This document shows positions 28,010 to 37,650 of a stretch of 64,000 nucleotides of DNA, in pieces (within the stretch, counting starts at the first letter, position 1; every line of letters begins with the position of its first letter). Below the pieces are notes generated by a model. It saw only the letters and a list, made by a program, of their open reading frames with translations. It searched no databases and had not been told where the DNA came from. The stretch spans positions 30,869-94,868 of the forward strand of contig JAETTD010000008.1 of NCBI GenBank assembly GCA_021769295.1, in the 5' to 3' direction. Both the position numbers and the translations under genes were made by a program. Source of the stretch: Bacillota bacterium (GTDB lineage: Bacteria > Bacillota > Clostridia > Peptostreptococcales > Anaerovoracaceae).

Positions 28010-30100
28010 ATGCCATCGTACTATAAAGGAACACGGGATATAAAAAAAGAACACTATAATATGGGAGTATTGCTTACAGAGGAAAAGAAAAGAGAAATAC
28101 TTGAAAATAATTTTAAAAGACGTGTGGGATATGATTTAAACCTTGATGAGCCTAAAAGCTTCAACGAAAAGATTATGTGGCTGAAGCTTTATTACCAGGA
28201 TCCGCTTATTACTAAATGTTGTGACAAATATGCCGTAAAAGATTATGTTACGGAAAAAATAGGTGAGGAATACATAGTGCCTACTATTGCAGTTTGGGAC
28301 AATCCGGACGACATTGATTTTGATAAGCTTCCTGAACAATTTGTGCTTAAAGTTAATTGGTCAAGTGGATATAATATAATATGCAAAGATAAATCTAAAT
28401 TAGACCCGGAAGCAACAAAGCGCCAGTTAAAAAAATGGATGCAACCTGACAGGAATGCTTATTATCAGCTGTTTAATTGGGGTTTCAAGCATATGAAACC
28501 TACTGTATATGCTGAAGAATACATAGAACAAGTAGACGGACAAGTGTACGACTATAAATTTTTTGTATTTAATGGCGAAGTTAAATCCATGTTTATTGCT
28601 ACAGATAGGCATAAAGGTTTTGATCTTACTTATGATTGGTTCGACAGAGACTTTAATCACATGCCATTTACATATGGCGGTGTAATGACGGCAGAGCCAA
28701 TGCCTGAAAAACCAATCATGTATGAAAAAATGGTTGAGCTGGCTGAAAAACTTGCTGCTCCATTCCCTTTTGTTCGTATAGATTTTTATGAGATTGAAGG
28801 AAAAATTATGCTTGGTGAAATGACTTTTTATTCTGGAGGAGGAATTTTACCATTTGATCCTGTAGAATGGGATTACATATTAGGTTCTTGGATAAAGCTT
28901 CCTGAAAAATTGATTACAGATAAGACAAGTAAGCTGGAGCCATTGAAAGTATATGCAGTAAGTCATAAAAGAAAATTTCAATATAAGCTAAGAGCATTAA
29001 GAAGCAAAATAGTAAAACATAAAATCATAAATAAGAAGCACTATATAGTATTCTTTAACAGGTTAAGAGCGCCTTTTATAAAAGGAAAATCATATATAAG
29101 ATTTGAGGGCTTGGAAATCAAAAGAAGGCATGTAAAGAAAAAAGCCGCACCGGTAAATTCGGTATCTAAATTTGAATTTGTCAATATGGGTCCGAGATTA
29201 TCATATGCAATGGAAGATAAAATAACCGTTGACATGAAAAAGCATTATTGCGAGCAGAAAGGATACAAACAGCTGAAGTATTTCCCAAACTTGACAGATC
29301 CCCAGACTTTTAACGAAAAACTTTTGTGGCTGGCGATTTACTATAAAAATCCAAATTATAGCATAGCAGCAGACAAGGCTAAAGTAAAAGACTGGGTGGG
29401 AGAGCGAATCGGATATGAATATACCGTTCCCACTATTGGAGTTTATGAGGACATAAATGCAATTGATTTTGACAGTCTCCCCGACAAATTTGTAATTAAA
29501 GCAAACAATGGGTGGGGGGCTAACGAAGTCGCTTTAATAAGAGATAAAAATAAATGTAATATAGATAACTTAAAAGCATTAGCATCTACATGGCTTTATC
29601 CATGGGGATTTTATTACTATAATAATATGTGCATAACCGATGAAAAGCCTGAAAAACCGCTTATAGTTATTGAGGAGCTTTTAGAAGAAGAGGGAAAAAA
29701 ATATTTAAACGATTATAAGCTTTATTGTTGTAATGGAAAAGTCAGATTCAGCATGGTAGTCACTGACAGAGGAAGTAAACAGCAGACAAGAACTTTTGTA
29801 GATGAAGATTGGAAGGTTTTGCCTGTACGTCGCGCTGGCAAGTTTTCCAGTCAGACTCCTGATAAACCTGAAAACTATGAGAAAATGGTAGAATTGGCGG
29901 AAAAGCTGGCAAAAGATATTCCATTTGTTAGAATAGATTTTTATAATATAAATGGAAGGATATATGTGGGAGAGTTGACATTTACACCTGGGCTGTTCTT
30001 GCGGTTCAACCCATCCGGTGCAGATAAGTTTTTGGGCAAATTCTTGGACATAACGCAAGTTATGGAAGAGGTTAATGCTGATAAAGAAAGTTGCCACTAA
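28010..30100 (+). CDS. Double TupA-like ATP-grasp protein
   Basis: 696 residues, about twice the family norm. The first domain (about 15-300) has LPEQFVLKVNWSSGYNIIC and GEMTFYSGGGILPF. The second (about 400-690) is more diverged, with LPDKFVIKANNGWGANEVAL, EEEGKKYLNDYKLYCCNGKV and GELTFTPGLFLRF. A basic linker (about 305-390, rich in Lys/Arg) joins them. Both keep the lysine, and the glutamate before TF. The two domains may process different substrates in sequence, or one may be regulatory. Its start follows a GAAGGAAGGG site. Confidence 0.82.
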   Translation: MPSYYKGTRDIKKEHYNMGVLLTEEKKREILENNFKRRVGYDLNLDEPKSFNEKIMWLKLYYQDPLITKCCDKYAVKDYVTEKIGEEYIVPTIAVWDNPDDIDFDKLPEQFVLKVNWSSGYNIICKDKSKLDPEATKRQLKKWMQPDRNAYYQLFNWGFKHMKPTVYAEEYIEQVDGQVYDYKFFVFNGEVKSMFIATDRHKGFDLTYDWFDRDFNHMPFTYGGVMTAEPMPEKPIMYEKMVELAEKLAAPFPFVRIDFYEIEGKIMLGEMTFYSGGGILPFDPVEWDYILGSWIKLPEKLITDKTSKLEPLKVYAVSHKRKFQYKLRALRSKIVKHKIINKKHYIVFFNRLRAPFIKGKSYIRFEGLEIKRRHVKKKAAPVNSVSKFEFVNMGPRLSYAMEDKITVDMKKHYCEQKGYKQLKYFPNLTDPQTFNEKLLWLAIYYKNPNYSIAADKAKVKDWVGERIGYEYTVPTIGVYEDINAIDFDSLPDKFVIKANNGWGANEVALIRDKNKCNIDNLKALASTWLYPWGFYYYNNMCITDEKPEKPLIVIEELLEEEGKKYLNDYKLYCCNGKVRFSMVVTDRGSKQQTRTFVDEDWKVLPVRRAGKFSSQTPDKPENYEKMVELAEKLAKDIPFVRIDFYNINGRIYVGELTFTPGLFLRFNPSGADKFLGKFLDITQVMEEVNADKESCH

Positions 30101-30125
30101 GGGATGAAAAGGAAGGAGTTAGATC

Positions 30126-33100
30126 ATGCAAAGAAAAAGCATACATGATAGCTACAAAAGAATTATCGTGTTACTTTTGAGCATAACATTGATGTTTACA
30201 ATGTGTGCACCGTCAGTTTTTGCATTAGGTGAGGCATGGCAGGGTACAGCAGAAGGCGATATTCTGATCAAGGACACCGTGACAAAAATTGCGGAAAATG
30301 TTTATGAGCATGAGGTCGTTACAAACAATAAAGAGGGTAACGATCAAAAAATTGATTATTTATGTGAGATAGGAAAGAGCGAAAATATTAAAATTGTCGC
30401 TTGTTATGGCAAGGACAGCGTAGATAGCTGGTCTCTTACGCCTACGACCGTTCAGGCAAAGGCATACGAGCAGCATCACCCAGGTCATACTGTAGTTGCA
30501 GGAATTAACGCTGATTTTTTTAACATGGCCAACGGTCAGCCCATGGGCGCATTGGTAATGGAAGGAAAAATCTGCAATAATGCAAACGGACGTCCTTATT
30601 TTGGTATAACAAAGGATGGAAACGCTGTTATTAGACAGAACAATGACCTGAGCGATTTACAGACTGCTGTAGGAGGAGATGTAATATTAATAGCAGACGG
30701 GAAACCTGTTACTGAAAATACGTCATATGGAGCTCTCAATTACAGCAGAACAGCTATAGGAATTAAGGCAGATGGAACAGTAGTAACATTCGTTACACAC
30801 GGACTTAACCCACCTATTTCAGGAGGCCGTACATATACTGAGATTGCAGAAATGCTGTCAAAAGAAGGTTGTGTATCTGCCATTGCCCTTGATGGAGGTG
30901 GCTCATCTACTTTTGCTGCAAGACCGGAGGGCAGTTCAGTATTGGAAGTACGCAATTCCCCGGCTGACGGAGCAGAAAGAGCTGTAAGTTCAAGCTTACT
31001 TGTAGTTTCTACTGCAGAGCCTACAGGTGTATTTGATCATGCGCAGCTTACACCAAATAATGAAGTGTATACTCCGTTATCTCAAATACAATTTGAAGCA
31101 AAAGGCGTAGATACTGCCGGAATCGGAATGGAATTGCCTAAGGATGTTAAGTGGTCACTTTCTGAAGAAAGTCAGGCTTTAGGCACTATAGATGCGGACA
31201 CAGGCGTGTTTAAAGCAAGTACAGAAGTTGGAGAGGTAACAATAAACCTAACTCAAGACGGTAAAATAGTAGGAGAAACCAAGATTGAAATAGCCGTACC
31301 TGATCATATCTATTTTAACACTGAAGAAGTCAGCTTAGGGTTTGAAGAAAAGACAAATTTGGGTATAGTTGTCAGAAGCAAAGGCAGAGATATGAACTAT
31401 AAGCCGGGAGATATTAAATGGACTATTTCTGATGATAGAATGGGAACTTTCGTAGGAAATACATTTATTTCTGCTGACGGAGCAAGCTTAACCGGAACGG
31501 CAACTGCAACCTCTGCTTATGATGATACAGTTTCAGGTTCAATAACTGTTATAGTAGGAAAATTACCTACCGTTGTATGGGATTTTGAAGATAAAGTGGA
31601 CGATGATGGTAAGCCTATATTAGCTGAGGACTATTATATTGGCAATGAAGAGTCTTCAGGAGTATTAACTCATACTAACTACAATAGAGGTGGTAAAGAA
31701 TCTATTGAAATTGTAAGCTCTGACGAGGATGAACCGGTTCGCTTCGGAAATAAATCTTTGAAACTCAATTATGACTTTATAAATTGCGGAGAAGTAACAG
31801 AGGGAGCTTGTTTAGGAACCACAGAAGGTATGGAAGCTCCAGGTGTACCAACCGGCATAGGTGTGTGGGTTTATGCTCCTGAAGGAGTTGGAGTAGATTA
31901 TCAAGGAGAGGGCACACAGTCCGGATTTTGGCTTAGAGGATATGTAAAAGACGGAGCAGGCAGTAATATTGCATATGATTTTACTCTTGAGCCTAAGAAG
32001 TTCCATAGCTTGATAAATGAAGGAAAAGAACTCCCTAAAGGAATAGAACAGCCAGGAATTTATTGGCAGGGCTGGAAGTACTTGGAGGCTGATTTGACGA
32101 GCATACAGGCACCGTATTCAATTCAGCCGGGAATGACTTTTCGCTTGATGTTCGTTGCAGGTACTAAAATGGGAACAAGGACTGCAAATTCAATTTATTT
32201 CGACAACTTACAGTTTGTATACGGAACCAACATCGATGATACGGACGAACCGTTTGTAGCTTCCATGATGCTTAATGGAGAAGAATTAAAGGACGGCGCT
32301 GTTGTAAATACGGATACGATCACTGTAGATGCTATTTTGCAGGATGTTCAGAATAAGTACACGTCAGGAATTGATGATACTACGGCAAGAATGTACATTG
32401 ATGGTATCAACGTTGTTGATAACGACAAGTACATGTATGGATATAATGACAGCGACCATAGGATGCAACTCTCCAACTTAAAACTGAGAGATGGAAGACA
32501 TACCGTAACGGTAAAGGTTAAGGATAAATTCGGTAATGAAGTTAAAGATACAAGAAGCTTTGTAATTGATACCAATACGCCGATAACCACTACGACGGTT
32601 AATATTGGAACAGCTACTGATAAAGCTATTATTGGAAAGACAATTGACTTGCAGATAAAAGCTTCTGATAACACGGTTATTGACAGCACAACCATCTTTA
32701 AGCTTGGAAATCAGTTTAAAGACTATGAAGTTAAGTTTTCTGAAAATTATGAAGGAACTGTCGTTAAAAGCAATATTGAAAAGACGATAACTGTAAATGC
32801 GATAAGAAAACAAGATGCTGCACAGGAAGACGACAATATTATTGCAACATTGTCAGTACAGGTACCTTCGGATTTAAAGGTTACAGATTACTTTAATTAT
32901 ATCGTAAGCGGTGGAAAGTTTGAAACTGCTGATGGAGCTTATGATACATACTCGAGCAGTGAAGTTAAAATTCCTATAGGATCAGACTACGAGATTACAT
33001 CAGAGCCCGTGATTGTCGGTGGAGAAGATGCAGAGATCAAAGTGACAGATAATGCAGGAAATGCTGTAAGCGCAGTGGGCATCTATCTTGGTGAAGATAA

Positions 33101-36100
33101 CAGTCTGGTAGGTAATACTGACAAAAATGGCATTTTGACGACTAATCAGTTTAACACTGAGGGTGCTGAAGCCAAAGACTATGTTATTTATGCAAAGGAT
33201 GCTCAAGGAGGATTATCCTTTGAGTATAAGCTTTCCGTATTTGCTCCGGAAGGAGATTTGAATGGAACCCCTCACAATGTACGATTTAATCATGTTGAAG
33301 ATCCTTCAACGCAAAAAAATATAACATGGTTCAGCAATTCGCTTAATGAAGAAAAACAGATTTTTAAATATGCAGTGAGCGGAAGCGATGATTGGAAGAC
33401 TGTTGAAGCAAACACAAGCCAAGTTGAATTCAACTCCGGAGGAAACTATGTTGTAGATATAAACGCAGTAAAGATAGAGGGATTGTTACCTGATACTGTA
33501 TATGATTATATGGTGGGAACAGAGGAAAATTATTCTGAGAAAGCTACATTTAACACTGCGGCAGAAAATAAAAAAACAAGTGAATTCTTTATAATAGGAG
33601 ACATTCAGGATCCGGATAAGAGCTATGTAAGAACGGTAGCTGAGCAGATTGATGCGGCTAATCATGATTATGATTTTGGAATCCAAATAGGTGATGCAAT
33701 AGACCAGGCCGCAGACTATAAAGATTGGAGCGACCTTGGAGATGTTCTGGGAGCTGCTATGTTGGGAGATACCGACATGATTAGCATAATGGGTAATCAC
33801 GAGTATTACGGAGATCCAAATGCTGATATTTCTTCCAAAGTATATAACAATCCAAATACCGGAGAAGGTGGGTATTACTCTCTTGAATATGGCGATGTAT
33901 ATATTGCAGTGGTTAACTTCTCCAATACGGGAACACCTATAAAAGAAGCTTCTGAGTGGCTTGTAGAAGACGCCGCAAAATCGAATGCTACATGGAAGAT
34001 CCTTTGTATGCACCAACCTCCATATTATACTAATAACGGAGGAAATGAACCTGTATACGAATACTTTCCTAAAGCTGCGGAAAAAGCCGGTATAGATGCC
34101 GTATTCTCAGGACATGACCATTCTTGGGCAGTAACCAATCCTTTGTTAAATAATGAGGTGGATGAAGAAAACGGTATTCCTTATTATATTGTAGGAGCCG
34201 CAGGACATAAGAGATATTCGCCGATAACACAGGATAAGTTTGATTACAATAAGATTTTCAGAAGAGTAGGTGAAGATTACAAGGCAACATATTTGAAGGT
34301 TTCTTCTAATCAGGATGAAATGACAATAAATGTCTATGATATAGAAAAAGGCCTTCTGGATACCGTTGTATTACAATCTCCGTGCAAGAAAAAGGGTCAT
34401 GACACAGTATATGATCCGCAAAGCGAAGAACTCAGATGTAAAGTATGCGACAGGCTTGTAGAAAATTATACAGGTGATGTATTTGATGCTGAGGGAAAAG
34501 AGTATTATCTCCTTGCAGGAATAAAGCAAACAGATTGGGTAACTGTCGGAACGGAGATACGTTATTACGATAATCAGGGCGTTAGAGAAAAAGTTACAAA
34601 GGATGAAACTCCTTCTACTTGCATAATTGACGGTCACTGTATATATACGTCTGAATCAGGCGCAGTAAAGAGGATTGATTATATTGACGCAGGTGGCCAT
34701 GACTATGAAGAAAAAGATGGCAAGGTAATATGTTCAAAATGCGGTTGGCAGCAGTTTGAGATGAGTGAGTTAAACGTTTCATTAAGTACAAACGTATATA
34801 CTTATAACGGAAATGCAAGGACTCCTGCTACTACAGCAATTGACCCTAACGGAAATAAACTCGCTAAACGACCTGCATCACATCCGGATTATTATTCATC
34901 ATACAGAAATAATGTAGAGGTAGGAACTGCTACAGTTACTATGACTGCTGCAAGATACGGCACATATGTGGATCTGACTTCGTGGAGAGGAAACTATAAA
35001 GGCTCTGTTGTAGTGCCATATGAAATAAGACCTACAGCACCAACCAATGCAAGGCTGAATTATGAAAACGGAAAATATTTCCTTACATGGGATGCCGCCA
35101 AATATGAGAATGAATGCGTTGATAATTACATAATTTACAGCTTAGCAGATAACGGAGAATGGGAAGAAATCGGAACGACATTAGATAAAAAATTTGATGT
35201 TGATGTTAATAAGGAAAGAACATATGAATTCCGCATAGGATCAAGAAAAGTTGCTAAGGATGGTAAATCATATGAATCTGTAGGATATGCAACAGCAAAA
35301 TCCTTAAATGTAAAAGTAACTGCTGATATTAGAGAGGATAATGGAAAACCTACTCTTAAATGGAATAGCAATAAAGGTGCAACATATACAGTATTGCGTT
35401 CAACTAAGGAAGATGGAAACTATGAGAGAGTCTTTACTACAGAAGGAACAACATACACTCATGTATCTGCCCAGCCTGGCAAGACGTACTATTACAAGGT
35501 TGAAGCAAATGCCAATGGTGCAACTGTTATCAGTGATATTGTAAGTGTAACCTGTAGTATTGACGATCCTGTTGTTAAAGAGGTATCTTTAAATGCCGAT
35601 AATAAACCAGTTCTGACTTGGGATAATGTAGCAGGTGCATCGACATATGAAGTATACAGGGCAACAAGCAAAAACGGAGAATATGAAAAAGTTTTCGCTA
35701 CAGAAGGAACAACATATACCCATGTCTCTGCTAAATCCGGTATGACCTACTATTATAGAGTTAAGGCTATTGCAGATAATAACACAACATCACTGAGTGA
35801 TATAGTAAGTGTAAAATGTCATATAGCAAGTCCTATTATAGAAAAAACACAGCTAAATGACGAAGGTAAGCCGACCATAAGCTGGGGAAGTGTAACAGGT
35901 GCAACTCAGTATGAAGTGTACAGAGCAGTAAGTGAGAACGGCGAATATGAAAAAGTCTTTACTACAGAAGGCACGACATACACTCATATGTCAGCAAAAC
36001 CTGGAAAAACCTATTATTATAAAGTTCAGGCTTTAGATGAAACTGAAAAAACAATCAGTGAAGTTGTAAGTATAATATGTGGTATAGAAAATCCTATTAT

Positions 36101-37508
36101 AGAAAGAGCTGACTTTAACGATAATGGAAAACCAATATTAAGCTGGGGAAAAGTTGAAGGTGCAACTAAGTATGAAGTGTACAGATCGACAAGTGCGGAT
36201 GGAACTTTTGAGAAGGTATTTGATACTACCGGAAACACTTATACTCATGTTTCAGCTAAGGTTGGAAAAGTATACTATTATAGGATAAAAGCTATTGCCG
36301 ACAATGCTACAACTTCAGAAAGCGATGTTATAAGTTTGGCTTGTGCCATAGATCAACCAATCATAAATCAGGCAGCTTTAACAGATAGCGGTGATCCAAT
36401 ACTTGAATGGAACAAGGTTACAGGTGCAGTAAAATATGAAGTATACAGAGCAGCAAGTAAAGAAGGAGAATATGTAAAGCTATCTGATGTAACAGGATTA
36501 TCTTACATTGATATTTCTGCAGAAACAGGAAAAACATATTACTATAAAGTAAAAGCATTGGGAGAAAATGCATCACTGGTAAACTCAGAAAGCCAGATTG
36601 CAACTATTACTTGTAATGTTGAGAAAATATCTGTTGAACGCATTGGCGGAGATGATAGATTTGAAACATCTATTAAAGCAGCGGATTCATTGAAGAAGCT
36701 TTATGGAGTAGAAAAGTTTGAGAACATTATAGTTGCTTATGGTGGAGATTATCCGGACGCTTTATCAGGAAGCTATCTTGCTAAAACTAAGAAAGCACCT
36801 ATACTACTTGTAAATAACTCAACAACCGATGCTATAAAAGAGTATATTGACAGTAACATTTTATCAGGCGGAACAATATATATTCTTGGAGGAGAAGGAG
36901 TTGTTTCAAAGCAATTTGAAGATAGCCTTAAAGGGTATACAGTTAAACGACTCAGTGGAGCGGACAGATTTGAAACCAATATGAACATATTGAAAGAAGC
37001 TGAAATAAGCGATGAAGAAGTTCTGATATGTTCAGCATGGTCATTTGCAGACAGCTTATCTGCTGCAGCTACAGGGAACCCGATACTTATTGTAGGTGAC
37101 AAGCTTAATGATAATCAAAAAGAGTTCTTGGGAAAATTGTCTATTGAAAAGTATTGTTTGATAGGCGGAGAAGGCGCAGTGAATGCCGATATTCAATCTT
37201 CGTTAAAAGCTTTAGGAATAGTTGAGCGTATTTCAGGTTCAGACAGATACGCTACATCAAAAGCGATAGCAGACAGATTTTTCCCTGGAGGAAGTAAATC
37301 AGTAATTATTACTTCCGGAATGGATTTCCCTGATGGATTATCAGGCGGTCCTATAGCAATAGCAAAATCATCACCGATTATACTGGTTAATGACTTAAAT
37401 GTTGAAGGTGTAAAAGATTATCTGAAAAACTTTAAGGTCTTTAAAATGATAGTTATGGGTGAATCAGGAGTTATTGCAGATGCAACAATAGACAGTATAA
37501 TAAAATAA
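30126..37508 (+). CDS. Giant exported phosphodiester glycosidase / metallophosphatase with CWB2 anchor
   Basis: 2460 residues. A signal peptide (1-34) is followed by a phosphodiester glycosidase domain (about 80-300; INADFFNMANGQPMG, ALDGGGSSTF). Ig-like and sandwich domains follow (300-1040). A purple-acid-phosphatase-like fibronectin then leads to a calcineurin-type metallophosphatase (about 1150-1400: FIIGDIQD, IQIGDAID, MGNHEYYG, CMHQPPYY, SGHDHSW). Next come two CxxC-type linkers, then five similar fibronectin III repeats of about 86 residues (about 1730-2160), and three CWB2 repeats (2166-2460). The two enzymes could act in turn on phosphodiester-linked sugars and phosphates at the surface. 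It is directly downstream of the polymer genes. Confidence 0.9.
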   Translation: MQRKSIHDSYKRIIVLLLSITLMFTMCAPSVFALGEAWQGTAEGDILIKDTVTKIAENVYEHEVVTNNKEGNDQKIDYLCEIGKSENIKIVACYGKDSVDSWSLTPTTVQAKAYEQHHPGHTVVAGINADFFNMANGQPMGALVMEGKICNNANGRPYFGITKDGNAVIRQNNDLSDLQTAVGGDVILIADGKPVTENTSYGALNYSRTAIGIKADGTVVTFVTHGLNPPISGGRTYTEIAEMLSKEGCVSAIALDGGGSSTFAARPEGSSVLEVRNSPADGAERAVSSSLLVVSTAEPTGVFDHAQLTPNNEVYTPLSQIQFEAKGVDTAGIGMELPKDVKWSLSEESQALGTIDADTGVFKASTEVGEVTINLTQDGKIVGETKIEIAVPDHIYFNTEEVSLGFEEKTNLGIVVRSKGRDMNYKPGDIKWTISDDRMGTFVGNTFISADGASLTGTATATSAYDDTVSGSITVIVGKLPTVVWDFEDKVDDDGKPILAEDYYIGNEESSGVLTHTNYNRGGKESIEIVSSDEDEPVRFGNKSLKLNYDFINCGEVTEGACLGTTEGMEAPGVPTGIGVWVYAPEGVGVDYQGEGTQSGFWLRGYVKDGAGSNIAYDFTLEPKKFHSLINEGKELPKGIEQPGIYWQGWKYLEADLTSIQAPYSIQPGMTFRLMFVAGTKMGTRTANSIYFDNLQFVYGTNIDDTDEPFVASMMLNGEELKDGAVVNTDTITVDAILQDVQNKYTSGIDDTTARMYIDGINVVDNDKYMYGYNDSDHRMQLSNLKLRDGRHTVTVKVKDKFGNEVKDTRSFVIDTNTPITTTTVNIGTATDKAIIGKTIDLQIKASDNTVIDSTTIFKLGNQFKDYEVKFSENYEGTVVKSNIEKTITVNAIRKQDAAQEDDNIIATLSVQVPSDLKVTDYFNYIVSGGKFETADGAYDTYSSSEVKIPIGSDYEITSEPVIVGGEDAEIKVTDNAGNAVSAVGIYLGEDNSLVGNTDKNGILTTNQFNTEGAEAKDYVIYAKDAQGGLSFEYKLSVFAPEGDLNGTPHNVRFNHVEDPSTQKNITWFSNSLNEEKQIFKYAVSGSDDWKTVEANTSQVEFNSGGNYVVDINAVKIEGLLPDTVYDYMVGTEENYSEKATFNTAAENKKTSEFFIIGDIQDPDKSYVRTVAEQIDAANHDYDFGIQIGDAIDQAADYKDWSDLGDVLGAAMLGDTDMISIMGNHEYYGDPNADISSKVYNNPNTGEGGYYSLEYGDVYIAVVNFSNTGTPIKEASEWLVEDAAKSNATWKILCMHQPPYYTNNGGNEPVYEYFPKAAEKAGIDAVFSGHDHSWAVTNPLLNNEVDEENGIPYYIVGAAGHKRYSPITQDKFDYNKIFRRVGEDYKATYLKVSSNQDEMTINVYDIEKGLLDTVVLQSPCKKKGHDTVYDPQSEELRCKVCDRLVENYTGDVFDAEGKEYYLLAGIKQTDWVTVGTEIRYYDNQGVREKVTKDETPSTCIIDGHCIYTSESGAVKRIDYIDAGGHDYEEKDGKVICSKCGWQQFEMSELNVSLSTNVYTYNGNARTPATTAIDPNGNKLAKRPASHPDYYSSYRNNVEVGTATVTMTAARYGTYVDLTSWRGNYKGSVVVPYEIRPTAPTNARLNYENGKYFLTWDAAKYENECVDNYIIYSLADNGEWEEIGTTLDKKFDVDVNKERTYEFRIGSRKVAKDGKSYESVGYATAKSLNVKVTADIREDNGKPTLKWNSNKGATYTVLRSTKEDGNYERVFTTEGTTYTHVSAQPGKTYYYKVEANANGATVISDIVSVTCSIDDPVVKEVSLNADNKPVLTWDNVAGASTYEVYRATSKNGEYEKVFATEGTTYTHVSAKSGMTYYYRVKAIADNNTTSLSDIVSVKCHIASPIIEKTQLNDEGKPTISWGSVTGATQYEVYRAVSENGEYEKVFTTEGTTYTHMSAKPGKTYYYKVQALDETEKTISEVVSIICGIENPIIERADFNDNGKPILSWGKVEGATKYEVYRSTSADGTFEKVFDTTGNTYTHVSAKVGKVYYYRIKAIADNATTSESDVISLACAIDQPIINQAALTDSGDPILEWNKVTGAVKYEVYRAASKEGEYVKLSDVTGLSYIDISAETGKTYYYKVKALGENASLVNSESQIATITCNVEKISVERIGGDDRFETSIKAADSLKKLYGVEKFENIIVAYGGDYPDALSGSYLAKTKKAPILLVNNSTTDAIKEYIDSNILSGGTIYILGGEGVVSKQFEDSLKGYTVKRLSGADRFETNMNILKEAEISDEEVLICSAWSFADSLSAAATGNPILIVGDKLNDNQKEFLGKLSIEKYCLIGGEGAVNADIQSSLKALGIVERISGSDRYATSKAIADRFFPGGSKSVIITSGMDFPDGLSGGPIAIAKSSPIILVNDLNVEGVKDYLKNFKVFKMIVMGESGVIADATIDSIIK

Positions 37509-37583
37509 ATTATTGTCTCTTGCAATTCAAAAATCGTTGTAGTAAAATTAAATATAATAGTTTATTAAATAAACCAAAGAAAA

Positions 37584-37615
37584 ATTGAAGAGCGTTTGTA
37601 TAAATGCTCTTCAAT
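37584..37615 (+). terminator. Terminator/attenuator between the two CWB2 genes
   Basis: A 10-bp perfect stem ATTGAAGAGC (37584-37593) and GCTCTTCAAT (37606-37615) with a 12-base loop, followed by CATTTTAATT. The weak T run suggests partial termination. A TATAAT at 37553 may belong to a promoter for the next gene but has no good -35. Confidence 0.5.
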
Positions 37616-37650
37616 CATTTTAATTACTTAATTAAAGGAAAGGAGCTAAT

